A stretch of 64,000 nucleotides of DNA from Fibrobacter succinogenes (GCA_902800345.1 CADCDO010000003.1:1-64000), one strand, 5' to 3'. Shown: positions 45,063 to 54,258, counted from the stretch's first letter. The notes: generated by a model from the sequence alone, not told the origin. Made by a program: numbers and translations.

Positions 45063-45695
45063 GTGAACAAGAGAAGGTTTGTTTGTGTGTTAGCTACTGT
45101 TTCGGCAATTGCCATGATTGTTGGATGTTTTTCTCTATTTCCAAAATTATTGCCCCTAGTCCTCACTTTCTTCGTGTTACTTGGGGTGTTGTTTATATTA
45201 AATAGAACGGTTTTAAAGAAATTATACAGTCAAAGAGATCCATTCAAGATTGGAGGCAAAGTTAGGAATGTTGATTATTTAATCATCGGAGATATGATAA
45301 ACCCTGCTACCATTATTCCTGCGAGTAAAACATTTGTACAAATAAAGGCTCCCAATCGTGGTTTACTAGTATCTTTTGAAATTCTGAGACATACTTCATC
45401 AATTCTTGACGAAGATAATGGAAATGTTATAATTGCCACCACTTTAAAAAATAAAACCGATGACAAATTCTCTGTTTTTGATATTCCTTTCCTTTATAAT
45501 TTATCGATAAAAAAATTGGGCATAGAGCGACTCAGTAAATTGTCGCGATATCCTGCATTAATAAATCCTTTGTCATCAATTAAATTAGTACTAAATCTAG
45601 ATAAAAAAAACTGGAAGGAAACAGAGTGTCCAAATAAAGAAATTTCTATCTTTTGTACGGAACGCAATTTTAATTTGAGCTATTATGAAAATTGA
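45063..45695 (+). CDS. Small membrane protein of unknown function
   Basis: A 210-residue protein starting at GTG 45063, chosen because GAGG sits six bases upstream. Two membrane helices lie at about 6-28 and 32-50 (FVCVLATVSAIAMIVGCF and LLPLVLTFFVLLGVLFIL). The remainder is cytoplasmic or periplasmic with a Rossmann-like strand (VDYLIIGDM) and a loop PNRGLLVSFEILRHTSSILDE. I do not recognise the family; the second half faintly recalls pyruvyl-transferase or sugar-binding folds. It lies between the reductase and wzx and overlaps wzx by 11 bases. Confidence 0.65.
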   Translation: MNKRRFVCVLATVSAIAMIVGCFSLFPKLLPLVLTFFVLLGVLFILNRTVLKKLYSQRDPFKIGGKVRNVDYLIIGDMINPATIIPASKTFVQIKAPNRGLLVSFEILRHTSSILDEDNGNVIIATTLKNKTDDKFSVFDIPFLYNLSIKKLGIERLSKLSRYPALINPLSSIKLVLNLDKKNWKETECPNKEISIFCTERNFNLSYYEN

Positions 45696-47226
45696 GCGAA
45701 CAAAAAATGCATTCCGAAATATAGTATGGGGTGTGATTGAAAGGATTATTTCAATAGTTCTCCCTTTTGCTACTCGAACGATTCTTATAAAAAGCCTTGG
45801 GGCTGAATATCTTGGTCTTAACAGCTTATTTACGTCAATTCTTCATGTGCTAAGCATTTCTGAACTCGGAATAAGTTCGGCAATTGTTTTTAGCATGTAC
45901 AAGCCGATTGCAGAAGATAATAACGAACTACTATGCGCTTTTTTGAATCTTTATCGAAAAATATATCTTATTATCGGCTCTATTATACTTGTTGTGGGCC
46001 TCTTGATAGTACCCTTCTTGTCAAATTTGATAACAGGAGATATTCCGCCTGATGTAGATATACATATAATTTATTTGATATATCTTGCAAATACCGTTCT
46101 GAGCTATTATTTATTTGCCTATAAGCAGGCACTATTCTCAGCACATCAGAGGAACGATCTAATAAGCAAAAGAACAACGATTGTTTCGTTCTTTAGTAGT
46201 AGTTTACAGATAATTCTTTTGTTGTCTTTTAAAAATTACTATACCTATGTTTTTGTTATTCCTTTAGCTACTATACTCACCAATCTTTTGAATGCCTTCC
46301 TTGCTAATAAAATGTATCCCCAAATACAGTGCAGAGGAGAGGTTCCTGATTACGAAATAAAAGGAATCAAAAAAAGAGTGGCTGGGCTGGTTTCGTACAA
46401 GATTTACGGCGTAGTTTACTCTTCCGTTGGAACAATTGTTATATCGTCATTCCTTGGCTTGATTCCGCTTGCTATATACAACAATTATTTTTATGTTCAA
46501 ACAGCGATTATTGGTTTTTTAACCATTATCACAACTTCGATTACTGCGGGTATTGGGAATAAAATGATAACCAACAGTAAAGAAGAAAACTACAAAGATT
46601 TTATGAATTTTACTTTCGCTAATGGGTGGATTACAAGTTGGTGTGCGATTTGTTTGATAGCCTTGTACCAGCATTTTATGAGGACTTGGGTTGGTGATGA
46701 TCTTACATTTCCATTCCCGACCATGGTTCTAATTGTATTGTATTTTTATTTATCCAGAGTCACGAATATCACATTTACATATAGAGAGGCTGCTGGATTG
46801 TGGTGGGAAGATCGGTTTCGTCCGCTAGTTCTAACTGCGGTAAATCTGTTGCTGAGCTTAACACTAGTGCAGATTATTGGCATAAATGGTGTTATGCTTT
46901 CAACGATTTTTTGCACAGTTGTCATAAGTATTCCATGGGGAACGTATATTTTGTTCAAAAACTATTTTAAGATATCTCCTAAAGAATATTACAAAAGAAT
47001 TTTCATATATGTATTTGTTACGGTTCTAATATCTTTTGCAACATTAATAATTTGTGATTTACTCCCATCAAGTGGTTGGTTGGTTTTAATTGCAAAATGC
47101 GGTATATGCCTGGTAATTCCTAATATTCTTTTTTGGATTGCTTTTAGAAAAGCAAAGGAATATTCGTATGTGGTTGTTCTGTGGAATCGTGTAAGTAAGA
47201 AAATTTTGGCTAGACAGGCTAATTGA
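45685..47226 (+). CDS. wzx: Lipid-linked oligosaccharide flippase (Wzx)
   Basis: A 513-residue MATE/MOP-superfamily exporter with about 14 membrane helices. It has the N-terminal signature of polysaccharide flippases (NAFRNIVWGVIERIISIVLPFATRTILIKSLGAEYLGLNSLF). It would move the undecaprenyl-linked repeat unit to the periplasm for Wzy. It overlaps the preceding gene by 11 bases. Together with wzy this defines a Wzx/Wzy-dependent pathway; no wzz chain-length regulator or ABC exporter is seen in the window. Confidence 0.93.
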   Translation: MKIERTKNAFRNIVWGVIERIISIVLPFATRTILIKSLGAEYLGLNSLFTSILHVLSISELGISSAIVFSMYKPIAEDNNELLCAFLNLYRKIYLIIGSIILVVGLLIVPFLSNLITGDIPPDVDIHIIYLIYLANTVLSYYLFAYKQALFSAHQRNDLISKRTTIVSFFSSSLQIILLLSFKNYYTYVFVIPLATILTNLLNAFLANKMYPQIQCRGEVPDYEIKGIKKRVAGLVSYKIYGVVYSSVGTIVISSFLGLIPLAIYNNYFYVQTAIIGFLTIITTSITAGIGNKMITNSKEENYKDFMNFTFANGWITSWCAICLIALYQHFMRTWVGDDLTFPFPTMVLIVLYFYLSRVTNITFTYREAAGLWWEDRFRPLVLTAVNLLLSLTLVQIIGINGVMLSTIFCTVVISIPWGTYILFKNYFKISPKEYYKRIFIYVFVTVLISFATLIICDLLPSSGWLVLIAKCGICLVIPNILFWIAFRKAKEYSYVVVLWNRVSKKILARQAN

Positions 47227-47251
47227 ATAAATACAAAAAGGATCTTTAAAA

Positions 47252-48409
47252 ATGAAATTTCATTTATTAATGCATTTGGATGGTGGTAACAGAGGTTGTG
47301 AGGCCATAACGAAAGCAACAGCTGTTTTGCTGAAAGAACCAGCAGCAAATATTATTGCATATACAAAAAATAAAGTTTTAGACACGTTTCTAGGCATTGG
47401 CAATCTTTGTTCGCTGGTTCAAATGAGATTAACTTTTTTACAGAAAGTTTGTCGAAAACTTAGGTTTTATTTTGCTAAAAACATCGAGGATCATAAACGA
47501 TTGTATTTTCATTATCATTATTTGCCTTATATGAAAAAAATCAGGCGTAATGACATGTATCTTTCGACTGGTGGCGATATGATGTGCTATGTTGACAATG
47601 AAGTTATTTATTCAAATAACTATTTGCATAAAAAAGGTGTCAAAACGATCCTGTGGGGATGTTCCATGGGCAAAGAAAATCTGACTCCTGCAAAGTTAGA
47701 TACATTAAAGAAATTTTCAGCAATATATGCACGAGAATCATTGTCGTACAATTTTTTTAAGGAAATTGGTCTAGAAAAAGTATTTCTACTTCCTGATCCT
47801 GCATTTGTCTTGGAACCGCACCCCTGTGAATTACCATCCGTTTTTAATGATGGTGATGTTGTTGGAATTAATGTTAGCAATTATATTTTGAAAGATGAAA
47901 AACTTGATTCCAACGAAGCCAATCAGGTTTTACGTTTAATTTCTCATATAATTGATAATACGCCATATCGTATTCTTTTGATTCCGCATGTTTTCTGGAA
48001 TACGCAAGACGATCGCATTGTTTCAAAAAAAATTAAATCAAAATATACAGCAAATCCAAGAGTGTCTATACTGAGTAGTGAAAATCTCAATTATTGCGAA
48101 ATTAGATATGTAATTTCAAAATGTAGATTTTTTATTGGCGCTCGAACTCATTCAGTAATATCTGCGTATTCTACGCTTGTGCCAACGATTGCTCTTGGCT
48201 ATTCGATTAAATCTCGTGGTATAGCAAAAGATGTTGGTTTGCCAGAGAACTTGGTTATTGATTTTAGAGATGATTTAAATGATTCTGTTTTATTGAATGC
48301 TTTCCTGTATTTGGAGAATAATGAAGACCAAATTAGATTAATCTTGGCACAGAAAATACCGCCATATGTAAAACAGCTGGAAAACTTTGATTTTAAGAAG
48401 ATGATGTAG
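47252..48409 (+). CDS. Polysaccharide pyruvyl transferase family protein
   Basis: A 385-residue protein of family PF04230 (CsaB/WcaK type), which attaches pyruvate ketals to sugars. Visible are DGGNRGCEAITKA near the N-terminus, MYLSTGGDMM, WGCSMGKE, ARESLSYNFF, LLPDPAFVLE and the C-terminal FIGARTHSVISAYSTLVPTIALGYSIKSRGIAKD with the conserved GxR.H motif. A preceding purine-rich stretch (AAAAAGGATC) provides a ribosome-binding site. It is the last gene of the AT-rich block; 168 bases follow before rmlD. Confidence 0.88.
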   Translation: MKFHLLMHLDGGNRGCEAITKATAVLLKEPAANIIAYTKNKVLDTFLGIGNLCSLVQMRLTFLQKVCRKLRFYFAKNIEDHKRLYFHYHYLPYMKKIRRNDMYLSTGGDMMCYVDNEVIYSNNYLHKKGVKTILWGCSMGKENLTPAKLDTLKKFSAIYARESLSYNFFKEIGLEKVFLLPDPAFVLEPHPCELPSVFNDGDVVGINVSNYILKDEKLDSNEANQVLRLISHIIDNTPYRILLIPHVFWNTQDDRIVSKKIKSKYTANPRVSILSSENLNYCEIRYVISKCRFFIGARTHSVISAYSTLVPTIALGYSIKSRGIAKDVGLPENLVIDFRDDLNDSVLLNAFLYLENNEDQIRLILAQKIPPYVKQLENFDFKKMM

Positions 48410-48576
48410 TAAACATTCTCTATGCAGTACTATAACATTGACAATAAACATTCTGAATGGTTATTGAATCTAATAATATTTTTTAGAAAAATTTGGCTAT
48501 ATGAAAGAGAACTTTGAATAAAACAGTATATCGTAAATTTCTAACAAAAGAGTGGCTTAAAAGGATTAAATATTCT
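48410..48576. other. AT-rich gap between pyruvyl transferase and rmlD
   Basis: These 167 bases contain a 31-codon open frame (48422-48517) with no ribosome-binding site or recognisable motif. The composition switches here from AT-rich to GC-rich codon use, so this is probably a junction between a transferred block and older sequence. Confidence 0.4.
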
Positions 48577-49500
48577 ATGAAATTCTTTGTAACAGGAGTG
48601 GGTGGCCAGCTAGGTCACGATGTAATGAACGAACTTGCCAAGCGCGGCCATACGGGCGTGGGCTCCGACATGGTTCCAGCCTACAGCGGTGTTGCCGATG
48701 GATCAGCCGTGACGACGATGCCCTACGTGCAGCTTGACATTACGGATGCCGCCGCTGTCGAAAAGGCGATTTCCGAAGTGAATCCCGATGCGGTGATCCA
48801 TTGCGCCGCCTGGACTGCGGTCGATATGGCCGAAGATGATGCGAACGTGGCGAAAGTCCGCGCGGTAAACGCTGGCGGCACGCAGAACATCGCGAACGCC
48901 TGCAAAAAGCTCGGTTGCAAGATGACTTACATCAGCACCGACTACGTGTTCGACGGCCAGGGTACGGAACCCTGGAAGCCAAATTGCAAGGATTACAAGC
49001 CTCTGAACGTTTATGGTCAGACTAAACTCGAAGGCGAACTCGCCGTCAGCGGGACGCTCGAAAAGTATTTCATCGTGCGTATCGCATGGGTGTTCGGCCT
49101 CAACGGCAAGAACTTCATCAAGACTATGTTGAACGTGGGCAAGACCCACGACACCGTGCGTGTAGTGAACGACCAGATCGGTACGCCGACGTACACGCTT
49201 GACCTTTCGCGCTTGCTCATCGACATGAACGAAACCGAAAAGTACGGCTACTACCATGCGACAAACGAGGGCGGGTTCATCAGCTGGTATGACTTTACCT
49301 GTGAAATCTACAAGCAGGCCGGCATGGCGACGAAGGTTGTTCCGGTGACCACCGCCGAATACGGTCTTTCAAAGGCGGCGCGCCCGTTCAACAGCAGGCT
49401 CGACAAGAGCAAGCTCGTGGAAGCCGGATTCAAGCAGCTTCCCACATGGCAGGATGCCCTCTCGAGATATTTAAAAGAAATAGGAGAAATCAATGGGTAA
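48577..49500 (+). CDS. rfbD: dTDP-4-dehydrorhamnose reductase
   Basis: RmlD, the last step of dTDP-L-rhamnose synthesis, 307 residues. The N-terminal NAD(P)-binding motif is VTGVGGQLGHDV, the SDR catalytic region is YISTDYVFDG, and YGQTKLEGE carries the YxxxK pair. The start ATG at 48577 begins the protein at the Rossmann strand as in other RmlD proteins; 21 upstream in-frame codons look like non-coding AT-rich sequence. Its 3' end overlaps rfbC by 8 bases. Confidence 0.95.
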   Translation: MKFFVTGVGGQLGHDVMNELAKRGHTGVGSDMVPAYSGVADGSAVTTMPYVQLDITDAAAVEKAISEVNPDAVIHCAAWTAVDMAEDDANVAKVRAVNAGGTQNIANACKKLGCKMTYISTDYVFDGQGTEPWKPNCKDYKPLNVYGQTKLEGELAVSGTLEKYFIVRIAWVFGLNGKNFIKTMLNVGKTHDTVRVVNDQIGTPTYTLDLSRLLIDMNETEKYGYYHATNEGGFISWYDFTCEIYKQAGMATKVVPVTTAEYGLSKAARPFNSRLDKSKLVEAGFKQLPTWQDALSRYLKEIGEING

Positions 49501-50056
49501 GTTTAACTTCATCAAGACGTCCATCGAGGGCGTGACGATTATCGAGCCGACGGTCTTTGGCGACCAGCGCGGTTATTTCATGGAAACCTACAACAAGGCG
49601 GAATTTGACGCTGCGGGCCTTAACATGGTCTTTGTGCAGGACAACGAATCCAAAAGCAAGAAGGGTGTGCTCCGCGGTCTGCATTTCCAGAAGAAGAATC
49701 CGCAGGGCAAGCTCGTTCGCGTGATTGATGGCGAGGTCTTTGACGTGGCTGTAGATTTGCGCAAGGGTAGCCCAACTTTCGGCAAGTGGGAGGGCGTTGT
49801 GCTTTCTGCCGAAAACAAGAAGCAGTTCTACATTCCTGAAGGGTTTGCCCACGGTTTCGTGGTGCTTAGCGAGACGGCGACGTTCGTGTACAAGTGTACG
49901 CGCCTTTATGACCCTAAGGATGAAGGAGGCCTCATGTGGAACGATCCTGAAATCGGTATCGAATGGCCGGTGGGTAACGGCTTTGAGCCGCTTTTGAGTG
50001 AAAAAGACACTAAGAACCCGGCCCTCAAGGATTTGGGATTCGCGTTCGATCTTTAA
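49493..50056 (+). CDS. rfbC: dTDP-4-dehydrorhamnose 3,5-epimerase
   Basis: RmlC, a cupin-fold epimerase of 187 residues. Conserved parts are FGDQRGYFMETYN, VLRGLHFQ (catalytic His), DVAVDLRKGSPTFGKWEG, YIPEGFAHGF and YKCTRLYDP with the catalytic Tyr. It overlaps rfbD by 8 bases, and a palindromic repeat separates it from rfbB. Confidence 0.97.
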   Translation: MGKFNFIKTSIEGVTIIEPTVFGDQRGYFMETYNKAEFDAAGLNMVFVQDNESKSKKGVLRGLHFQKKNPQGKLVRVIDGEVFDVAVDLRKGSPTFGKWEGVVLSAENKKQFYIPEGFAHGFVVLSETATFVYKCTRLYDPKDEGGLMWNDPEIGIEWPVGNGFEPLLSEKDTKNPALKDLGFAFDL

Positions 50057-50067
50057 ATTAAAGAGAT

Positions 50068-50099
50068 CCTTCGGCAAAGAGCCCTGAGCTTGCCGAAGG
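50068..50099. repeat. Palindromic intergenic repeat between rfbC and rfbB
   Basis: CCTTCGGCAA (50068-50077) and TTGCCGAAGG (50090-50099) are perfect 10-base arms around a 12-base loop. There is no T-run, so it is more likely a dispersed repeat or an mRNA-stabilising hairpin than a terminator. Confidence 0.75.
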
Positions 50100-50131
50100 A
50101 ACTCGGATTACGCAATAAAAAAGGTTTTATC

Positions 50132-51265
50132 ATGAAGAATATCGTCATCACCGGTGGTGCTGGGTTTATCGGGAGCCATGTCGTTCGCCTGTTCGTGAAC
50201 AAGTACCCCGAGTACAAGATCATTAACCTCGACAAGCTGACCTACGCAGGCAATCTAGCTAACCTCAAGGATATCGAAGGCAAGCCAAACTACAAGTTCG
50301 TGAAGATGGACATCTGCGACTTCGATGCCTTCTACAAGCTCATGCAGGACGAAAAAGTCGATGGCATTATCCACCTGGCTGCCGAAAGCCACGTGGACCG
50401 TTCCATCAAGGATCCGTTTACCTTCGCGAAGACGAACGTGATGGGCACTTTGAGCCTTTTGCAGGCCGCGAAGCTCTACTGGGAATCCCTCCCCGAAAAG
50501 TACGAAGGCAAGCGTTTCTATCATATTTCTACCGATGAAGTTTATGGTGCCCTCAAGATGAACCACCCGGAAGGCATTACGCCCCCGTTCACGACGACCG
50601 CTAGCTCCAGCGAGCATCACCTGGCCTACGGTGACGACTTCTTCTACGAAACGACGAAGTACACGCCGCATAGCCCGTATTCCGCTTCTAAGGCAGGCTC
50701 CGACCACTTTGTTCGCGCGTTCCACGACACCTACGGCATGCCGACTATCGTGACAAACTGCTCCAACAACTACGGTCCGTACCAGTTCCCCGAGAAGCTC
50801 ATCCCGCTGTTCATCAACAACATTCGCCACAAGAAGCCGCTTCCGGTTTACGGCAAGGGCGAGAATGTGCGTGACTGGCTCTTCGTCGAAGACCATGCCC
50901 GCGCCATCAACGTGATTTTCCATAACGGAAAGATAGCCGAGACATACAACATCGGCGGTTTTAATGAATGGAAAAACATCGACATTATCAAGGTCGTCAT
51001 CAAGACCGTCGATAAGCTCTTGGGTCGCGCGGAAGGCGAAGACATGAACTTGATTACCTATGTGACGGATCGCCTGGGCCACGACGCCCGCTACGCGATT
51101 GACTCCACCAAGCTCCAGAAGGAATTGGGCTGGGAACCGTCTCTACAGTTCGAGGAAGGCATCGAAAAGACAGTGCGCTGGTATCTCGACAACCAGGAAT
51201 GGCTCGACAACATCACGAGCGGTGACTACGAAAAGTATTACGAAAAAATGTACGGGAATCGCTAA
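50132..51265 (+). CDS. rfbB: dTDP-glucose 4,6-dehydratase
   Basis: RmlB, 377 residues, extended SDR. It has ITGGAGFIGSHVVR at the N-terminus, LAAESHVDRSI, STDEVYGAL with the catalytic Thr-Asp-Glu, and YSASKAGSDHFVRA with YxxxK. The ATG at 50132 is used, as the Rossmann strand follows at once; the upstream frame lies in the palindromic repeat. The gene for RmlA, which makes the dTDP-glucose substrate, is not in the window. A strong terminator follows. Confidence 0.96.
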   Translation: MKNIVITGGAGFIGSHVVRLFVNKYPEYKIINLDKLTYAGNLANLKDIEGKPNYKFVKMDICDFDAFYKLMQDEKVDGIIHLAAESHVDRSIKDPFTFAKTNVMGTLSLLQAAKLYWESLPEKYEGKRFYHISTDEVYGALKMNHPEGITPPFTTTASSSEHHLAYGDDFFYETTKYTPHSPYSASKAGSDHFVRAFHDTYGMPTIVTNCSNNYGPYQFPEKLIPLFINNIRHKKPLPVYGKGENVRDWLFVEDHARAINVIFHNGKIAETYNIGGFNEWKNIDIIKVVIKTVDKLLGRAEGEDMNLITYVTDRLGHDARYAIDSTKLQKELGWEPSLQFEEGIEKTVRWYLDNQEWLDNITSGDYEKYYEKMYGNR

Positions 51266-51309
51266 TTAAAGCTTCTCCGTAATCAAGGCTGCTCAATGCC
51301 CGAGTTTTG

Positions 51310-51333
51310 ACACCCCGCTCCGCGGGGTGTTTT
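51310..51333 (+). terminator. Strong terminator after rfbB
   Basis: CACCCCGC (51311-51318) pairs with GCGGGGTG (51322-51329), extended by an A-T pair, followed by TTTT. The T-tract coincides with the first bases of the structured element that starts at 51330. Confidence 0.9.
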
Positions 51334-51520
51334 GCGTTAGGCCTCCAGCCACTTGGCAACTCTGTTGCCTTAGTGACTATGGCACGCGTTAGGGATGGAA
51401 GCCCGGAGGGCCGGCAGGGCGGTAGTGTCCGGCGCTCGGCCCTCTAGGCGGGGGAGCCGTGGGGTGACGCCGCGGTTCCGTGCTGCGAGAGCCCACCCCT
51501 GCGTAGCAGGGAACGCCCGG
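51330..51520 (+). ncRNA. Multi-copy structured element, copy A
   Basis: A GC-rich 191-base element with no coding potential, homologous to copies B and C. It opens GCGTTAGGCCTCC and ends GGGAACGCC. Hairpins: GGCAAC/GTTGCC (51355-51369); a long-range GAGGGCCG/CGGCCCTC pair (51406-51413, 51437-51444); a 10-bp helix GGAGCCGUGG/CCGCGGUUCC (51453-51462, 51470-51479) with closing pair G63-C68 around a GUGA loop and a bulged G at 51469; CCCTGC/GCAGGG (51497-51502, 51506-51511). In copies B and C the helix bases differ but pairing is preserved, with G-U wobbles, which argues for a folded RNA. Strand is assigned from the wobble pairs. It lies directly before the duplicated fnlA start. Function unknown. 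Confidence 0.8.
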
Positions 51521-51615
51521 TATCTCAAAAATCCCTTCCAAATATTCAACTCCTGACACTTAGTGTCAGGCTAAATTTGTATCTTTTGCTTGCAAATTGT
51601 TGACAAGGACCTTTT

Positions 51616-51804
51616 ATGTCAAATTCCATTTTCGATGGTAAGACTCTCCTGATTACCGGCGACACGGGCAGTTTCGGCAATGCCGTGCTCAACCGCTTCC
51701 TCCAGACGGATATCGGCGAAATCCGCATTTTCAGCCGCGACGAGAAAAAACAGGACGACATGCGCCACGAGTTCCAGGCCAAGTGCCCCGAGGCTGCCGC
51801 ATAA
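51616..51804 (+). pseudogene. Duplicated 5' fragment of fnlA
   Basis: A 62-codon frame nearly identical to the first 61 codons of the intact gene at 54417, including SFGNAVLNRFLQTDIGE and FSRDEKKQDDMRHEFQ. It breaks off at PEAAA followed by a stop. The Rossmann motif reads TGDTGSFG instead of TGGTGSFG. Upstream sequences of both copies also match in part (TTTGCTTGCAAA before the start). The fragment lacks the active site and cannot function. It marks the left end of the inserted MBOAT/SGNH pair. Confidence 0.88.
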
Positions 51805-51863
51805 GGAAGAAAGTTCGATTAAGAAACCGGTTTTTCCTGTCGGAAAAAAACGACCACTTTAAT

Positions 51864-53282
51864 ATGATTTACAACTCTTTTAGTTTTATCATTATTTATC
51901 CGTTTATTTTTTTGCTGTATTATCTTATTCCGGCAAAATTTAGAAGAACAAGAAATGGCTTCTTACTTGTTACGAGTTATTTGCTCTATCTGAATTGGAA
52001 ACCTGTATATGCGCTTATTTTATTTGGCGTTACGCTCATTACATTCTATGGTGCCAAGCTTCTAGAGAAATCCAACAACCATCGAAAACTTGTCTTAAAT
52101 GTTTCTGTTTTTTTTACAATCCTTCCTCTGCTGTTCTTTAAGTATTTCAATTTTGCAAATGAAATTATTTTTCAGGTCCTTTCATTTTTGGGAGTGCGAT
52201 TTAATCTTGTTGGCTTAAATTGGGCTGTCCCTATAGGAATATCGTTTTTCACGTTTCAAGCCTTAGGATATTTGTGGGATGTTTACTATAAAAAAATAAA
52301 GTCAGAAAAGGATTTTTTTGTTTATTCGTTGTTTGTATCCTTCTTCCCGTCGATTCTTTCTGGTCCCATAAACAAAGCTTCTCTGATTTTACCGCAGTTA
52401 CATAATCTACGCAAACAGTTTGACTATCCCAAAGTTGTAGTGGGCTTAAAATATCTCTTGTGGGGGATGTTTATGAAAACCGTTGTTGCAGACAGGGCTG
52501 GATTATATGTAGATACAATTCTTCCGAATTATATGAACTACACTGGAATTACCTGCATGGTTGCTGTATTTTTCTACGCAGTTCAGATTTATGCTGATTT
52601 CGCGGGGTATTCTCTAATGGCAATTGGCGTTGGTAAAACGCTCGGTTTTGAATTGACCGAAAATTTTCGAAGGCCATATTTTTCTTTTAGTGTAACTGAT
52701 TTTTGGAGGCGGTGGCACATTTCTTTGTCAATTTGGTTGAAAGACTATGTTTATATCCCGTTAGGTGGAAGCAGATGCTCAAAACCAAGAAATTATCTAA
52801 ACATTTTAATAACTTTCCTTGTTAGTGGAATTTGGCATGGCGCAAACTGGACGTTTATTATTTGGGGACTTTTGCATGGATTTTTCCAAGTCATTGAAAA
52901 AATGCTAGGACAGCAAAAGTGTAATTATAATTGGTTTGGAAAAACAATTAAGATTGTCGTTACATTTGTTCTTGTTAGTTTCGCTTGGATTTTCTTTAGA
53001 ATGCCAACATTGTCTAGTGCTCTCGGTGTTATAAAACGAATTTTTGATGTAAGTCTTCCGAAAACTATTTATACTGGTAGTATTACAATTTTCTCGTTTA
53101 TGCTTTTGGGGACAATGATTTTATTTATAAAAGATTCTGCTGATGAGTTCTTGCCAAATAAGTTAAAATTTTTCAACAATTCAAATGTCATTGTTCGTTG
53201 GTTATCGTATATAGCATGCATGATTTCCATTATGCTTGCAGGCGTATTCAGTGCAGATCAATTTATTTATGCGAATTTTTAG
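51864..53282 (+). CDS. MBOAT-family membrane O-acyltransferase
   Basis: A 472-residue membrane-bound O-acyltransferase of the DltB/AlgI type with about ten to twelve membrane helices. Landmarks are FNLVGLNWAVPIGISFFTFQALGYLWDVYY, DFWRRWHISLSIWLKDYVYIPLGGSR and the catalytic-type His in VSGIWHGANWTFIIWGLLHG. It probably moves an acyl (acetyl) group across the membrane for transfer to the polysaccharide by the SGNH protein that follows. The ATG at 51864 is chosen because the N-terminal helix begins there. Codon use is AT-rich, unlike the flanking sugar genes. Confidence 0.92.
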   Translation: MIYNSFSFIIIYPFIFLLYYLIPAKFRRTRNGFLLVTSYLLYLNWKPVYALILFGVTLITFYGAKLLEKSNNHRKLVLNVSVFFTILPLLFFKYFNFANEIIFQVLSFLGVRFNLVGLNWAVPIGISFFTFQALGYLWDVYYKKIKSEKDFFVYSLFVSFFPSILSGPINKASLILPQLHNLRKQFDYPKVVVGLKYLLWGMFMKTVVADRAGLYVDTILPNYMNYTGITCMVAVFFYAVQIYADFAGYSLMAIGVGKTLGFELTENFRRPYFSFSVTDFWRRWHISLSIWLKDYVYIPLGGSRCSKPRNYLNILITFLVSGIWHGANWTFIIWGLLHGFFQVIEKMLGQQKCNYNWFGKTIKIVVTFVLVSFAWIFFRMPTLSSALGVIKRIFDVSLPKTIYTGSITIFSFMLLGTMILFIKDSADEFLPNKLKFFNNSNVIVRWLSYIACMISIMLAGVFSADQFIYANF

Positions 53283-53297
53283 TTGGGAGAATGGAAA

Positions 53298-54221
53298 ATG
53301 GCTCAAATTAAGTTTATTCGCAAAATAGCTCTTTTTTTCTTGATCTTGATTATTTTAGATTTATCACTCGGACAAGTCTTTAACTATATGTCCGTCCATT
53401 CAAAGGGCGGTTACGTCGCTCATCACAATCATATTATTGATAAAACTCATGAAGATATTTTAATTTTCGGTTCGTCAAGAGCAATTCATCATTACAATCC
53501 TGAGATAATATCCAAAGACTTAAATATGACCTGTTATAACGCAGGTCAAGATGGAAATGGAATCATTTTGTTTTATGGCTGGTGGAAACTCATAAGTCAA
53601 CGTTATTTTCCTAAATTAATCATTTACGATGTTACTCCAGAATTTGATTTGCAAAAAAATGACAACCATAAATATATTGGTTGGTTAAAAGAGTTGTACG
53701 ATAGGGAGCCAATTCCAGAAATATTTGAAGCTGTAGATAATACCGAACGTGTAAAAATGCTAAGTAGAACTTATCGATACAATTCAAAATTTCAACAGAT
53801 AGCGGCAGATTATTTTCATCCAATTTACAAGGTAAAAGGGAATGGATTCCTGCCTTTGAATGGTGTTCTAGACACGATGCGGATTGCAAAGAGTAAAACT
53901 GAAAATAGAATTCAATTTGACTCTTTGAAAATTAATTACTTGGCTAAATTTATTGAAGAAGTTGGTGAAAGTCAGATTGTTTTCGTCCATTCTCCCATAT
54001 GGTACGGTCTCGATACTGCGAAGTTGCAACCTATAAAAGAACTATGTGCAAAGAATAATGTTCCATTTTTTGATTACTCAAATGATTCAGAGTTCGTCCA
54101 TAACAACGATCTATTTAAAGATGGAGCACATTTAAATGCCAAAGGTGCAGATGCTTTTACGGCGAAGTTTGTGGGCGATTTAAAAAGAAAAAGCTTTCTT
54201 AGGGGTGCTTCGAAAAAATAG
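53298..54221 (+). CDS. SGNH/GDSL-like acyltransferase partner (AlgJ/DltD-type)
   Basis: A 307-residue protein with one N-terminal membrane anchor (IALFFLILIILDLSLGQVF) and an extracytoplasmic SGNH-type domain. Block I is FGSSRAIHHYNP with the Ser nucleophile, block II is NAGQDGNG, and block V is DGAHLNAKGADAF with the Asp-His pair. Such proteins work with MBOAT partners to O-acetylate glycans (AlgIJ, PatAB, DltBD). The start ATG at 53298 has GGGAG eight to nine bases upstream; an in-frame TTG at 53283 is less likely. It is directly behind the MBOAT gene. Confidence 0.88.
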   Translation: MAQIKFIRKIALFFLILIILDLSLGQVFNYMSVHSKGGYVAHHNHIIDKTHEDILIFGSSRAIHHYNPEIISKDLNMTCYNAGQDGNGIILFYGWWKLISQRYFPKLIIYDVTPEFDLQKNDNHKYIGWLKELYDREPIPEIFEAVDNTERVKMLSRTYRYNSKFQQIAADYFHPIYKVKGNGFLPLNGVLDTMRIAKSKTENRIQFDSLKINYLAKFIEEVGESQIVFVHSPIWYGLDTAKLQPIKELCAKNNVPFFDYSNDSEFVHNNDLFKDGAHLNAKGADAFTAKFVGDLKRKSFLRGASKK

Positions 54222-54258
54222 TGAAATATTTTCGTTGTTTAGGTTGAATGTGAATGAA

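Noticed and set aside
48422..48517. A 31-codon frame before rfbD
   Set aside because: No ribosome-binding site, no recognisable motif, and AT-rich junction sequence; too weak to call.
51416..51430. An ops-like GGCGGTAG sequence inside element copy A
   Set aside because: The same positions in copies B and C read differently (GGCCGCTC, GGCCGCTG), and it lies downstream rather than upstream of the glycan genes.
51330..51520. Integron attC site reading of the structured element (GCGTTAGG start, AACGCC end, cassette-border position)
   Set aside because: Polarity of the GTTRRRY-like core is wrong (it is at the 5' end), the length exceeds most attC sites, the paired helices are not the attC double-core layout, and no integrase gene is present.
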